DNA of 64,000 bases from Gammaproteobacteria bacterium (GTDB lineage Bacteria > Pseudomonadota > Gammaproteobacteria > Steroidobacterales > Steroidobacteraceae), in assembly GCA_025355645.1 (NCBI GenBank), contig JANXZG010000026.1, positions 1 through 64,000 on the forward strand, written 5' to 3'. A model generated the notes under the pieces. The model saw only the letters and a program-made list of their open reading frames with translations. It was not told the DNA's origin and searched no databases. Positions 25,183-35,517 of the stretch are shown here, piece by piece. Both the position numbers and the translations under genes were made by a program. Within the stretch, counting starts at the first letter, position 1; each line of letters opens with the position of its first letter.

Positions 25183-27471
25183 CTAGGTCTCGCGCGACTC
25201 GGCCAGCGGCTCCTCCACGGCGCGCGAATCGAGAGTGAGCTTCTCTCCATCAGCGCTGACGCCGACCTCGACGTGCCCACCATTGATCAGCTTGCCGAAC
25301 AGCAGTTCCTCGGCCAGCGGTCGCTTGATGAATTCCTGGATGACGCGCGCCATCGGCCGTGCGCCCATCTTCGGGTCATAACCGCGCTTGGCAATCCATC
25401 GGCGCGCCGGCTCATCGACGCCAAGCGACACATGCTTGAGTTCAAGCTGCGCTTCGGCCTCAACCAGCAGCTTGTCGACCACCCGTTCGATGGTGGCCTG
25501 GTCAAGCCCGTCGAATTGCACGACCGCATCGAGGCGATTACGGAATTCCGGCGAAAAACGCTTTTTGATCGCTTCCATGCCGTCGGAGCCATTATCCGCA
25601 TGCATGAAGCCGATTGCAGTGCGGTTCATCTCGAAGGCTCCGGCGTTGGTCGTCATGACAATGATGACGTGGCGAAAATCCGCCTTGCGCCCGTTGTTAT
25701 CGGTCAGCGTGCCATGATCCATGACCTGCAGCAGCAGGTTGTAGACATCCTCGTGCGCCTTCTCGATCTCATCCAGCAGCAACACGCAATGCGGATGCTT
25801 CGAGATCGCCTCGGTCAGCAGTCCGCCCTGATCGAATCCAACGTAGCCCGGGGGCGCGCCAATCAGGCGCGAGACCGTGTGGCGCTCCATGTACTCGGAC
25901 ATGTCGAAGCGTACAAGCTCAACACCCATCGCGAGCGCAAGCTGGCGCGTGACCTCGGTCTTGCCGACGCCAGTCGGGCCTGAAAACAGGAAAGAGCCGA
26001 CGGGCTTGCGCTGGTCGCCCAAGCCGGAGCGGGACATCTTGATGGCAGCGGCGAGCGCCGTGATGGCCCGATCCTGCCCGAATATCGTAAGTTTAAGGTT
26101 GCGCTCGAGGTTTCGCAGCACGTCGCGATCGGACAGCGATACATTCTTCGGCGGGATACGTGCAATGCGAGCCACCACATTTTCAATATGCGTGACGGTC
26201 ACCGAGCCGTCGCGTTTATCGACGGGCTGCAGACGCAGGTTGGCGCCGGCCTCATCGACCACATCGATGGCCTTGTCCGGCATGTGGCGATCGTTGATGT
26301 GGCGCGCCGCAAGTTCCGCCGCCGCCTGCAGGGCCGCATCCTCGTACTTGATGCCATGGTGCTCTTCGTAGCGCGATTTCAGGCCCCTCAGGATATCCAC
26401 GGTGTCCTGGATCGAGGGTTCGGTCACATCGATCTTCTGGAAGCGCCGGGTCAGCGCGTGATCCTTCTCGAAGATACCGCGATACTCATTGTAGGTGGTC
26501 GAGCCGATGCAGCGTAGCTCGCCATTGGCCAGCGCCGGTTTGATCAGGTTCGAGGCGTCCATGACGCCTCCGGAAGCGGCGCCTGCGCCGATCACCGTAT
26601 GGATCTCATCGATGAACAGGATGGACCCGGGTTGCTTCTTGACCTCGGCCAGCACCGCCTTCAAGCGCTTCTCAAAATCGCCGCGATACTTCGTGCCGGC
26701 GATCAGCGAACCCATGTCAAGCGAATAAATCGTCGCGTCGAGCAGCACGTCGGGAACCTGATTCTCGACGATCATGCGCGCGAGGCCCTCGGCGATCGCG
26801 GTCTTGCCTACGCCCGCCTCGCCTACATACAGTGGGTTATTCTTGCGGCGACGGCACAATATCTCGATGGTGCGCTCGATCTCGAGCTTGCGGCCGATTA
26901 GCGGATCGATCTTGCCCTTGCGCGCGGCCTCGTTCAGGTTGGTCGCGTACTTGTCGAGCGCGCTGCCGCCGGATTCGCCGTCGCGTTCCGCTTCATTGCC
27001 GCTGCCACCTTCCTCGCGTTCACGGCTCTCCTCGCCGGCAGATTTTGCCAGCCCATGCGCAATGAAATTCACGATGTCCAGCCGCGAGACGTCCTGCATG
27101 CTAAGCAAATAGGCGGCGTGCGACTGCTTCTCGCTGAATATCGCGACCAGCACGTTCGCGACCGTGACTTCCTTTTTGCCGCTCGACTGCACGTGGAACA
27201 CCGCGCGCTGCAGCACCCGCTGGAAGCCGAGTGTCGGCTGCACATCGCGATCCTCGCCGGCCGGGAGGCGCGGAGTCGTCTGGTCGATGAACTGCTTGAG
27301 CTCGGTCTTGAGCTTGGCCGTCTCCGCGCCACAGGACTTCAGGATCTCGCGGATCTTCGGCGTGTCGAGGATCGCCAGCAGCAGGTGCTCGACGGTCATG
27401 AATTCGTGACGCGCTTCGCGAGCACCGGCGAAGGCGTCGTTCAGGCAAAACTCCAGTTCTTGACTTAGCAC
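25183..27471 (-). CDS. clpA: ATP-dependent Clp protease ATP-binding subunit ClpA
   Basis: 762 residues. The N-domain (MLSQELEFCLNDAFAGAREA) binds ClpS. The first AAA+ module has YVGEAGVGKTAIAEGLARMI and SILFIDEIHTVIGAGAASGG. The second has FSGPTGVGKTEVTRQLALAM and LLLDEIEKAHEDVYNLLLQV. A ClpP-binding loop of IGF/IGL type appears as TAIGFMHAD. It unfolds N-degron and SsrA-tagged substrates for ClpP. It sits 3 bp after clpS and is surely co-translated. Confidence 0.97.
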   Translation of the reverse strand: MLSQELEFCLNDAFAGAREARHEFMTVEHLLLAILDTPKIREILKSCGAETAKLKTELKQFIDQTTPRLPAGEDRDVQPTLGFQRVLQRAVFHVQSSGKKEVTVANVLVAIFSEKQSHAAYLLSMQDVSRLDIVNFIAHGLAKSAGEESREREEGGSGNEAERDGESGGSALDKYATNLNEAARKGKIDPLIGRKLEIERTIEILCRRRKNNPLYVGEAGVGKTAIAEGLARMIVENQVPDVLLDATIYSLDMGSLIAGTKYRGDFEKRLKAVLAEVKKQPGSILFIDEIHTVIGAGAASGGVMDASNLIKPALANGELRCIGSTTYNEYRGIFEKDHALTRRFQKIDVTEPSIQDTVDILRGLKSRYEEHHGIKYEDAALQAAAELAARHINDRHMPDKAIDVVDEAGANLRLQPVDKRDGSVTVTHIENVVARIARIPPKNVSLSDRDVLRNLERNLKLTIFGQDRAITALAAAIKMSRSGLGDQRKPVGSFLFSGPTGVGKTEVTRQLALAMGVELVRFDMSEYMERHTVSRLIGAPPGYVGFDQGGLLTEAISKHPHCVLLLDEIEKAHEDVYNLLLQVMDHGTLTDNNGRKADFRHVIIVMTTNAGAFEMNRTAIGFMHADNGSDGMEAIKKRFSPEFRNRLDAVVQFDGLDQATIERVVDKLLVEAEAQLELKHVSLGVDEPARRWIAKRGYDPKMGARPMARVIQEFIKRPLAEELLFGKLINGGHVEVGVSADGEKLTLDSRAVEEPLAESRET

Positions 27472-27474
27472 GGA

Positions 27475-27798
27475 TTACGCCTCTTCAAGGGTTGCCATCA
27501 GCGGGTGCTGATGTTGTCGCGCGTAGGCGATCACTTGGGCCACTTTAGTCTCGGCAATTTCATAGGTAAACACCCCGCAAACCCCCTTCCCCTTGGTATG
27601 CACCTCGAGCATGACCCGGGTCGCCTTGATCCGGTCCATCGTAAAGAACCTTTGCAGGATATCGACGACAAACTCCATGGGAGTGTAGTCGTCATTGATC
27701 AACAGGACCTGATACAGAGGTGGGCGCTTGAGTTTCGGCGCCGCTTCCTCGACGACCAATCCAGTATTGCCTTCGCGTCCACGTTGAATGTCACTCAT
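27475..27798 (-). CDS. clpS: ATP-dependent Clp protease adaptor ClpS
   Basis: 107 residues. The core [20 protein letters not shown] is the N-degron-binding pocket, followed by [20 protein letters not shown] and [20 protein letters not shown]. ClpS delivers N-degron proteins, including those modified by Aat, to ClpA. It precedes clpA by 3 bp. The upstream stretch 27799-27945 is a divergent promoter region shared with gspC; I could not define boxes there. Confidence 0.97.
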   Translation of the reverse strand: MSDIQRGREGNTGLVVEEAAPKLKRPPLYQVLLINDDYTPMEFVVDILQRFFTMDRIKATRVMLEVHTKGKGVCGVFTYEIAETKVAQVIAYARQHQHPLMATLEEA

Positions 27799-27945
27799 GC
27801 GATATCGATTTATAGGGTGCCACCGGCCTCTTTACAAGGCACCAGCCCGAAAGCCTGGCCTGCGCGCACACTGTCGCCAAACAGTGTCACTTTACTTTAA
27901 CAAGCAAAAACAAATGCTTGAGCCATCAAGCGGGTAGACCGTATC

Positions 27946-29106
27946 ATGGTAGATTATTGTAAACCCATGTTCACCATGACCGACCCGCGCATCCAGGACA
28001 GGCTAACGCGATTGAGACGCAACGGCCCGTGGCTGGGCTCGATGCTGATCGCCGCACTGATCGCGATCGAGCTTGCGCGTATCACCGTGATGCTCGCAAG
28101 CTCGAACCAGCTACGGCCCGTTGCGCTGCCGGGCGCAGGCCCCGGCATGGGCGCCGGCATGCGCCGCGCCGCCATCAACGTGCAAAGCGTTGCGAGTGCG
28201 CACCTGTTTGGCATGGCGGCGCCGGAACCGGGCTTACAGGATCCGAACAATGCGCCGCCCACCACGGCGAACCTCGTGCTCGCGGGCACCATCGCAACCC
28301 AGGACCCGACCCACGGGGTTGCCATCATCAGCGATGGCGGTCCCTCCAAGGTCTACTCGGTCGGCGATAACCTGAGTGGCTTTCGCCTGCACTCGGTCTA
28401 CCTTGATCACGTGATCCTGGATCGCGGCGGCTCCCTCGAGACACTCTCGCTGCCGCGCCAATTATTGCCTTCTCATGTTGCGGCGACGCGCTCGGGCGCA
28501 CCAGCGGCGGTGGAAAATCTGAAGCGCCTGGTGGCACAGGACCCGAATATCCTGGCCCAGGTCATGCGCGCCGTCCCCTCGTACGACAGCGCCGCCGGCA
28601 AGCTGCGCGGCTTTCGGATTTATCCGGGTAAAAACCGTTCGGCATTCAATAACTTAGGGCTGCGCCCCGGGGATCTTGTGACGGCGATCAACGGCAGCCC
28701 GCTCGATGATCCGCAGCGCGGCCAGGAAATCATGAATACCGTCGAGACGGCGGACCGCGCGACCGTGACCATCGAGCGCGGTGGTCAGGCACAGGATTTG
28801 ACGCTGAACATCGCGCAGGTCGTGACCGAGGCCACCAACGGCATCGCGAGCGCCACCGCGGAGCCAAATACCACGGATAGCACCCCGGCACAGCCGAACC
28901 CTGCCGCCGCCGGCCGACCGGGGACGCCCAATGGTGGATCGAATGGCCTGAATCGATTCTCGCCGGGCGGTCAAGGATTCGCGGTACCGGGCGGGCTCGG
29001 CGGCCCGGGCCGGCGCGGCAATCCGGCCGGGGCGATGCCGCCGATGGGCCCGACGCCCACACCGCCGCCGGCGCCGGAGCCGGAACCGCAGCCCGATGAC
29101 CGATAA
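27946..29106 (+). CDS. gspC: Type II secretion system protein GspC
   Basis: 386 residues from 27946; the ATGs at 27967 or 27976 (MTDPRIQDRL) are equally possible starts. There is one N-terminal membrane helix (WLGSMLIAALIAIELARITV). The homology region (LVLAGTIATQDPTHGVAIIS, KVYSVGDNLSG) contacts GspD in the periplasm. A PDZ domain follows (FRIYPGKNRSAFNNLGLRPG, DLVTAINGSPLDDPQRGQEI). The tail is a Pro/Gly-rich low-complexity stretch of about 80 residues. It starts a gspC-D-E-F run. Confidence 0.92.
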   Translation: MVDYCKPMFTMTDPRIQDRLTRLRRNGPWLGSMLIAALIAIELARITVMLASSNQLRPVALPGAGPGMGAGMRRAAINVQSVASAHLFGMAAPEPGLQDPNNAPPTTANLVLAGTIATQDPTHGVAIISDGGPSKVYSVGDNLSGFRLHSVYLDHVILDRGGSLETLSLPRQLLPSHVAATRSGAPAAVENLKRLVAQDPNILAQVMRAVPSYDSAAGKLRGFRIYPGKNRSAFNNLGLRPGDLVTAINGSPLDDPQRGQEIMNTVETADRATVTIERGGQAQDLTLNIAQVVTEATNGIASATAEPNTTDSTPAQPNPAAAGRPGTPNGGSNGLNRFSPGGQGFAVPGGLGGPGRRGNPAGAMPPMGPTPTPPPAPEPEPQPDDR

Positions 29107-29166
29107 CACTGTGAACGGTGTCAGCCTCATTCGGTCGATAGTGTTTAGTATCCATACGTAGGACTC

Positions 29167-31365
29167 ATGAATAAGTTACCTCTCCTCCGCAAAGTCCCCG
29201 TTGTCGCCCTCGCCACGCTGCTGACGCTGGTCTGCTTGGCCGCGGAACCGATCTCCACGGCGCCCGGCGGCGCCACGATCACGCCGAACTACAAGGATGC
29301 GGACCTGGGCCAGATCATTCAGGCGGTCAGCGAGGTCACGGGCAAGAATTTCATCGTGGATCCGCGCGTCAATGCCAAAGTCACGATGCTGTCGGCGACG
29401 CCGATGTCGGCCGGCGCATTCTATGAGGCCTTCCTGTCGGTGCTGCAGGTCTACGGCTACGTCGCGGTGCCTGCAGGAAAGGTTATCAAGATCGTGCCCA
29501 ACACCGATTCAAGGCAACTGCCATCAAGGGACCTGCCGGATCAGATCAACTCAGGCTCTGATGAACTGGTGACGCAGATCATCACGCTTAAGAACATCAG
29601 CGCCGCGCAACTGGTGCCGCTGCTGCGCCCGCTGGTTCCGCAGTACGGGCAGCTTGCAGCCTATGCGGCCGGCAACATGCTGATCATCTCGGACCGGTCC
29701 AGCAACGTCAGTCGCATCCTGCGCATCGTCGAGCGCATGGATGAGAGCGGCGATGAGCCCTACGAGCTGATCTCATTGAAGAATGCGACCGCCGCGGACC
29801 TCGTTCGCACGATCACGCAGCTGAACCAGGGGGGCGGTGCCGCAGGTGGCGAAGGCGCGGGCAGTGCCATCAAGGTTGTGGCCGACCAGCGCACCAACAG
29901 CATCCTGATCAGCGGCGAAAAATCCCAGCGCATGCGCATGAAGGCGCTGATCTTGAGCCTGGATACACCGCGCCAGGGCGCGGGCGAGACCGAGGTGCGC
30001 TATCTGCGCTATGCGGATGCCGAAAAGCTCGCCGACAAGCTCAAGGGCCAAGCGAGCGCCTCGACCAAGGCGCAGCAAGGCCCGCAAGGCTCATCGCTGG
30101 GTGGTGCGTCTGCCAATAATAATATCGGGGGCCTGTCCGGCACGAGCGGCTCCTCCAATGTCGACGCGAGCGTCACGATCTGGGCGGACGTGCCGACCAA
30201 TGCGCTTATCCTGACCGCGCCGCCAAAGATCATGAAGTCCTTGATGGAAGTGATCGACAAACTCGATATCCGCCGCGCCCAGGTGCAGGTCGAGGCACTA
30301 ATCGTCGAAGTCGATGTCAACAAGAGCGCCGATATCGGCGTGCAATGGATTGTGGCGGGCAATGGCTCGACCGTTCCAGCCGGCGTATCGAACTTGCCGG
30401 GCCCGAATGGAACCAGCATCGTCGACCTGGCCGCGCTTGCCGCAGGCGGCATCTCCGGCCTGACCAGTAGTGGCAGCTCGAGCCTCGGCACCGGCGGTGC
30501 CGCCTCGAGCCTCGGCTCGACCCTCGGCATCGGCGCCTCGCTCGCGATCGGCCGTTTCAACGCCCATTCGGGCATAAACTTCGCCGCCCTCGTGCAGGCG
30601 ATCCGCAGCGATGGCACCAGCAATGTGATCTCAACGCCCTCGCTGATCACGATGAACAATGAGGAAGCGCAGGTCAAGGTCACGCAGGAAATCCCGCTGA
30701 TCACCGGATCCTTCTCGAGCTCGACCTCCGCGGTCAATGGCACCACGAGCCCGTTCACGACGATCCAGCGTGAAGAGGTCGGCACGATCCTCAAGGTCAC
30801 GCCGCACATCAGCGAGGGCAATGCGGTGCAATTGAAGATCGAGCAGGAAGACTCCTCGCCGGGCGCCAAGCTCGCGAACTCCGCCGACATCTCGACCAAC
30901 AAGCGCGCGATCAAGACCACCGTGCTGATCGAGGACGGCGGCATCATCGTGCTGGGCGGACTGATGTCTGACACGGTCAGCGAGAGCGAGGACCGGGTGC
31001 CGGTGCTCGGCGCCATTCCGATCATCGGTAATCTGTTCAAGTCGCGCAGCGGCTCCCGGCAGAAGAAGAACCTGCTGGTATTCATCCGTCCGAAGATCCT
31101 GCGCGATGACGTGCAGACCGAATCGACCAGCGAGGCGAGCTATAACGAGATGCGCGGCCAGCAGAAGAGCCTGAATGGCGGGCATATCATGCTGCTGCCG
31201 GGCCAGACGCAGCCGCTGATTCCGCAGGTCATCACGCCGCCGGCGCTGATCAAGGCCCCGCCGCCGCAGCCCACCCCGGCAGCGCCGGCCGCGCCCGTGG
31301 ACAGTCCGCCAGCGCCGACGCCAGCCTTCCCCGAAGCCGATTCGCCGCCCAACACGCCGCCGTGA
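29167..31365 (+). CDS. gspD: Type II secretion system secretin GspD
   Basis: 732 residues with a Sec signal peptide and no lipobox. The N0 domain starts at [21 protein letters not shown]1-N3 repeats follow ([37 protein letters not shown]). A Gly/Ser-rich insertion separates N3, and the secretin core carries [20 protein letters not shown] and the signature [15 protein letters not shown]. The C-terminal tail is Pro-rich. It forms the outer-membrane channel. The stop overlaps the gspE GTG by 4 bp. Confidence 0.95.
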   Translation: MNKLPLLRKVPVVALATLLTLVCLAAEPISTAPGGATITPNYKDADLGQIIQAVSEVTGKNFIVDPRVNAKVTMLSATPMSAGAFYEAFLSVLQVYGYVAVPAGKVIKIVPNTDSRQLPSRDLPDQINSGSDELVTQIITLKNISAAQLVPLLRPLVPQYGQLAAYAAGNMLIISDRSSNVSRILRIVERMDESGDEPYELISLKNATAADLVRTITQLNQGGGAAGGEGAGSAIKVVADQRTNSILISGEKSQRMRMKALILSLDTPRQGAGETEVRYLRYADAEKLADKLKGQASASTKAQQGPQGSSLGGASANNNIGGLSGTSGSSNVDASVTIWADVPTNALILTAPPKIMKSLMEVIDKLDIRRAQVQVEALIVEVDVNKSADIGVQWIVAGNGSTVPAGVSNLPGPNGTSIVDLAALAAGGISGLTSSGSSSLGTGGAASSLGSTLGIGASLAIGRFNAHSGINFAALVQAIRSDGTSNVISTPSLITMNNEEAQVKVTQEIPLITGSFSSSTSAVNGTTSPFTTIQREEVGTILKVTPHISEGNAVQLKIEQEDSSPGAKLANSADISTNKRAIKTTVLIEDGGIIVLGGLMSDTVSESEDRVPVLGAIPIIGNLFKSRSGSRQKKNLLVFIRPKILRDDVQTESTSEASYNEMRGQQKSLNGGHIMLLPGQTQPLIPQVITPPALIKAPPPQPTPAAPAAPVDSPPAPTPAFPEADSPPNTPP

Positions 31366-32852
31366 ACGCCGAACTGCAGGAGACCGCGCAACCGCGCAAG
31401 CTGTCCTTTCCCTTTGCCAAGCGGCACGGGATCCTGGTGCGCGGCATTGTCGAGGGCGTCGCCGACACAGTCTGCCGTCCGGGAGTCACGCCCTTGAGCC
31501 TGGCCGAGGTGCGCCGTTTCGTCGGCGTGCCGCTGAAGCTGACACGCCTCAGCATCGAGCAGTTCGATGATCTGCTGCGCATCACCTATGAGGCAGGCTC
31601 CGGCGCCGCGATGCAGATGCTCGAGGGCCTGGATGACAACACCGACCTTGCGCACCTGGCCGAGGACATCCCCGAATCCTCCGACCTTCTGGAAAGCGAT
31701 GATGAAGCGCCGATCATTCGGCTGATCAATGCGCTGCTGACCCAGGCGGTCAAGGAAAATGCCTCGGACATTCACATCGAACCCTATGAGAATCGGCTGG
31801 TCATCCGCTTCCGGGTCGACGGGGTGCTGCGCGAGGTGCTGCAGACCAAGCGCGCGGTCGCGCCACTGGTCGTCTCACGCATCAAGGTCATGTCGAAGCT
31901 CGATATAGCCGAGCGCCGGCTGCCGCAGGACGGGCGCATCTCGCTGCGTATCGCCGGTCGCGCGGTCGACGTGCGCGTCTCCACCCTGCCCTCCGGACAC
32001 GGCGAGAGGGTCGTGCTGCGCCTGCTCGACAAGCAGGCGGGGCGCATCGAGCTGACCTCGCTCGGCATGGATCCGCGCACGCAGTCGGTCATGGACGAAA
32101 TCATCCACAAGCCGCACGGCATCATCCTGGTCACCGGACCCACCGGTTCCGGCAAGACCACGACGCTGTACGCGGCGCTCGAGCGCATCAATGACAACAC
32201 CCGCAATGTCATGACGGTCGAGGATCCGATCGAGTATTACATCGATGGCATCGGCCAGACCCAGGTCAATACCAAGGTCGAGATGACCTTCGCCCGCGGG
32301 CTGCGCGCGATCCTGCGCCAGGACCCGGACGTGGTCATGGTCGGCGAGATCCGCGATCTGGAGACCGCGCAGATCGCCGTGCAGGCGAGCCTGACGGGGC
32401 ACCTCGTGCTCTCAACCCTGCATACGAACACCGCGGTCGGCGCGGTCACGCGCTTGCGCGACATGGGCATCGAGCCCTTCCTGCTGTCCTCGAGCCTGAT
32501 CGGGGTGCTGGCCCAGCGTCTGGTGCGCGTGCTGAATCCGGTGTCCCGCGAGCCGTTCATGGCCGGTGAGTACGAGCGTCGCCTGCTGAACCTCGACAAG
32601 GGCGGCGAGGCGGTGCAGCTGTACCGGCCCAGCCAGGAACCAGGCGATGGGTATCGCGGCCGCACCGGCATCTATGAGCTGATCGCGGTCGATGATCATA
32701 TGCGCACGATGATTCACGATGGCGCCTCGGAGCAGGAGCTCGAGCGCTACGCACGCGCCTCAAGCCCCGGCATCCGCGATGATGGACGGCGCAAGGTGCT
32801 GGCCGGGGACACGACACTGGAAGAAGTACTGCGCGTCACCCGCGAGGATTGA
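31362..32852 (+). CDS. gspE: Type II secretion system ATPase GspE
   Basis: 496 residues with a GTG start. Walker [21 protein letters not shown], Asp box [10 protein letters not shown], Walker [21 protein letters not shown], His box [20 protein letters not shown]. The zinc-binding four-cysteine insert that normally follows the QRLVR helix is absent: the segment [20 protein letters not shown] contains no Cys. GspE powers pseudopilus assembly from the inner membrane face. It overlaps gspD by 4 bp and gspF by 1 bp. Confidence 0.95.
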   Translation: MNAELQETAQPRKLSFPFAKRHGILVRGIVEGVADTVCRPGVTPLSLAEVRRFVGVPLKLTRLSIEQFDDLLRITYEAGSGAAMQMLEGLDDNTDLAHLAEDIPESSDLLESDDEAPIIRLINALLTQAVKENASDIHIEPYENRLVIRFRVDGVLREVLQTKRAVAPLVVSRIKVMSKLDIAERRLPQDGRISLRIAGRAVDVRVSTLPSGHGERVVLRLLDKQAGRIELTSLGMDPRTQSVMDEIIHKPHGIILVTGPTGSGKTTTLYAALERINDNTRNVMTVEDPIEYYIDGIGQTQVNTKVEMTFARGLRAILRQDPDVVMVGEIRDLETAQIAVQASLTGHLVLSTLHTNTAVGAVTRLRDMGIEPFLLSSSLIGVLAQRLVRVLNPVSREPFMAGEYERRLLNLDKGGEAVQLYRPSQEPGDGYRGRTGIYELIAVDDHMRTMIHDGASEQELERYARASSPGIRDDGRRKVLAGDTTLEEVLRVTRED

Positions 32853-34069
32853 TGGGCGCATTCGTGTACACCGCCCTCGATGCGCTGGGCAAGGAGCGCA
32901 AAGGGCTGATCGAGGGCGATACCGCCAAGCATGTGCGCCAGCTGCTGCGCGAGAAGCAGCTGCTACCGGTGGACATCCAGGAAGCGGCGCAAAGCGAACA
33001 GAAGCGCACCACCCGCACCTTATTCGCCCGTCGCGGCCTCTCCACTTTGGATCTCGCCTTGCTGACACGACAGCTCGCGACCCTGCTGCGCTCCGGCCTG
33101 CCGCTGGAGGAATCCTTGCAGGCAGTGGCGGAACAGACAGAAAAGCCACGCGTGCAACGCATCATCCTTGGGGTGCGCAGCAAGGTGGTCGAAGGCCATC
33201 CGCTTGCGGACGGGCTGGGGGACTTTCCGCAAGCGTTTCCGGAGATCTACCGTGCCACGGTGGCCGCCGGCGAGCAGTCGGGCAAGCTCGATTCGGTGCT
33301 CGAGCGGCTGTCCGATTACACCGAATCGCGTCAGGTCATGGGCCAGCAGGTCAGCAACGCGCTGGTCTATCCGATTGTGCTGATGGTGCTCTCGTTCGCG
33401 ATCGTCTCTTTCCTGCTGGCCTATGTCGTACCGCAGGTCGTCGCCGTGTTCGAGTCCGGTCACCAGGAGCTGCCGCTCGCAACGCGCATCCTGATCGGGG
33501 CGAGCGATTTCGTGCGCCATTACTGGATCTATGGGCTTATCCTGATCGGCGCGGTGGCCTGGGGCTTCAACCGCTGGCTGCGCTCGCCGGATGCGCGCGC
33601 TCGCTATCACCGCTTCCTGCTGCGGGTGCCGCTCGCCGGCAAGCTGATCCGCGGCCTGAACACCGCGCGCTTCGCGCGCACCTTCAGCATCCTGACGGCA
33701 AGCGCGGTGCCGGTGCTCGAGGCGCTGAAAATCTCCGCCGATGTCGTCAACAACCTGCCGATGAAATACGCAGTCGTCGAGGCGGCACTACGGGTGCGTG
33801 AGGGCGCCCCGATCGGCAAATCCCTGGCCGCGCGCAAGATTTTCCCGCCGATGATGATTCACCTGATTTCGAGTGGCGAGAGCAGCGGCGAGCTTGAGAA
33901 AATGCTCGAGCGGGCGGCCAGCAACCAGGAACGGGAAATGGACGGCCTGCTCGCGACCATGACCAACTTGCTCGGGCCGTTCATGGTGGTATTCATGGGA
34001 GCGGTCGTGATGTTCATCGTCATTGCGTTGCTGCTGCCCATATTCCAGCTGAACGATTTGGTGAAGTGA
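32852..34069 (+). CDS. gspF: Type II secretion system inner-membrane protein GspF
   Basis: 405 residues from the ATG at 32852, which overlaps the gspE stop (TGATG). Two T2SSF domains are visible: LARQLATLL-type entry (LLTRQLATLLRSGLPLEESL) and RFARTFSILTASAVPVLEAL. Three membrane helices follow the domains (NALVYPIVLMVLSFAIVSFL, WIYGLILIGAVAWGF, FMVVFMGAVVMFIVIALLLP). It is the polytopic platform protein that couples GspE to the pseudopilus. No gspG-N genes follow in the window. Confidence 0.95.
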   Translation: MGAFVYTALDALGKERKGLIEGDTAKHVRQLLREKQLLPVDIQEAAQSEQKRTTRTLFARRGLSTLDLALLTRQLATLLRSGLPLEESLQAVAEQTEKPRVQRIILGVRSKVVEGHPLADGLGDFPQAFPEIYRATVAAGEQSGKLDSVLERLSDYTESRQVMGQQVSNALVYPIVLMVLSFAIVSFLLAYVVPQVVAVFESGHQELPLATRILIGASDFVRHYWIYGLILIGAVAWGFNRWLRSPDARARYHRFLLRVPLAGKLIRGLNTARFARTFSILTASAVPVLEALKISADVVNNLPMKYAVVEAALRVREGAPIGKSLAARKIFPPMMIHLISSGESSGELEKMLERAASNQEREMDGLLATMTNLLGPFMVVFMGAVVMFIVIALLLPIFQLNDLVK

Positions 34070-34131
34070 GTCTAAGGATCTGCACGGGGGGTATTGCCAG
34101 CAGGCGCCGTTTCCGTTTATAAACCGCGCAT

Positions 34132-34425
34132 ATGACCGAGAAGCCGGAATCGGACGAATTTGACGAGGAAGACGCGGAGGAGCCCGCGCCCGGCGCTGAT
34201 GAGCTTGACGTTGATCACCTGCTGCGCGATGTTGAAACAGCGCGGCGGCGGGCACCGAAAGGATGCGAGCCGGCATGGCGGCGCCTCGAGCGGGTCATGG
34301 AGGAGCGGCGCACCGCGGAACTGATGAGTGATTTCGACGATTACCAGATCGATGCCAATGCCAAGGACAGCGCGGGCTCAGCACCGGCCGGAAAACTCCG
34401 CAAGAAGAAAAAGAAAGGCCATTAA
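34132..34425 (+). CDS. Small acidic protein with Lys-rich tail, PA3496-like
   Basis: 97 residues. The N-terminal third is strongly acidic (ESDEFDEEDAEEPAPGADEL), the middle is helical with RRRAPKGCEPAWRRLERVME, and the segment LMSDFDDYQID is the element shared with the PA3496 family. It ends in KLRKKKKKGH. No signal peptide or membrane helix. The function is unknown to me; the name of the family rests on the short FDDYxI motif only. It follows gspF by 62 bp and its 3' end overlaps the next convergent gene by 4 bp. Confidence 0.65.
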   Translation: MTEKPESDEFDEEDAEEPAPGADELDVDHLLRDVETARRRAPKGCEPAWRRLERVMEERRTAELMSDFDDYQIDANAKDSAGSAPAGKLRKKKKKGH

Positions 34426-35438
34426 CGATGCGGCTTGCGCAGGCCCTCCATTCCGCGAAACTCGACGAACTTTGTGGTGGTAGCCCACAGGTAGTCCCCG
34501 TATAAAAACGGCTCGAATGATGCTGCGCCCGGAGTGGGCAGCGGCGCGATCCGCGCGTCCGCCCGCGCCTCATGAAAATAGGGGATCGAGCGGCGTTCGC
34601 GTCCGCTGCCGATGACCCGATGCTCGGTGGCCCGGAACCGGCCACCGCTCCATAGCTCGAGCACCTTGCCAAAATTCACCGCAAGGGTGCGCTCGCGCGC
34701 CGGCACATCGAGCCACACGCCGCTGCGATGGCGTGCCTGCAGGCCCTCGACACCATCCTGTGCGAGCAGCGTCAGGAATCCGGAATCGACGTGCGCCGCG
34801 CCAGTCAGATAGCGCGGCGCTCCTGCGTGCGTGACCCATAGCGCGGGGTCGGATGCACCGGCACCATCGATATCCGCGCGCACCGGGTAACGGATCAAGC
34901 GCAAGGTCGACAGTCCCTGGTAAAACGCCGCATCGAAATATCGTTCCTGCAACCCGAGCGTGCGCGCGATCGATCGCATCAGCGCCTGGCTGACCTGCTC
35001 CATCCCGCGATAGTAGCCCGCCACGGCGTCGCGCCAGCCGGGCAGCGCCGATGCATCGGGCATGGGCGTCGCCTCGCGCAGCGGATCGGACGCATCAATA
35101 ACGCTTGCTCCGTGCAAGACGTCCGGGCCCATGTCGATGCCTTCTTTGGCGGTCGGGTGCCCACTCTGCAGCGGAAACCAGCCGCGATAGACATTGCGAT
35201 GGGCCGGATCGAATTTCTGGCGCCACAGCGGGCGGATTTTTTCAGCCGGCAAGTCGAAAAGACGCAACAGTTGCGCCCGCGCTGCCGCGCCCACCAGCAC
35301 CTTCGCAGGGAAGTTGTGAATGAGCAGGAAGCCACTGCCGGCCGCCGTGTCTCGTACGGCCTCATCAGTCGCGGCGCGCGACGCGCTATCGGCGCCAAAC
35401 AATGCGCCGACGTCGATGCAGGGAATCAGGCCTTCCAT
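34422..35438 (-). CDS. Isopenicillin N synthase-family Fe(II)/2OG oxygenase
   Basis: 338 residues. The non-haem iron triad is complete: H and D in TGAAHVDSGFLTLLAQD, then H in FRATEHRVIGSG; the R-x-S that binds the co-substrate carboxylate is in RERRSIPYF. The N-terminal DIOX_N part shows GSGFLLIHNFP and the PAEKIRPLWRQ helix. The family covers oxidative cyclases, hydroxylases and ethylene-forming enzymes; the substrate cannot be predicted. It is convergent with the small acidic gene and stands alone. Confidence 0.85.
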   Translation of the reverse strand: MEGLIPCIDVGALFGADSASRAATDEAVRDTAAGSGFLLIHNFPAKVLVGAAARAQLLRLFDLPAEKIRPLWRQKFDPAHRNVYRGWFPLQSGHPTAKEGIDMGPDVLHGASVIDASDPLREATPMPDASALPGWRDAVAGYYRGMEQVSQALMRSIARTLGLQERYFDAAFYQGLSTLRLIRYPVRADIDGAGASDPALWVTHAGAPRYLTGAAHVDSGFLTLLAQDGVEGLQARHRSGVWLDVPARERTLAVNFGKVLELWSGGRFRATEHRVIGSGRERRSIPYFHEARADARIAPLPTPGAASFEPFLYGDYLWATTTKFVEFRGMEGLRKPHR

Positions 35439-35517
35439 GAGGTCTATTGTAGTGACCGGGAATGGAGGCGGCGGGTGAGCTCGGGAATGGCTGTTGTCAT
35501 TGCCGTTCGCGCGGTGC

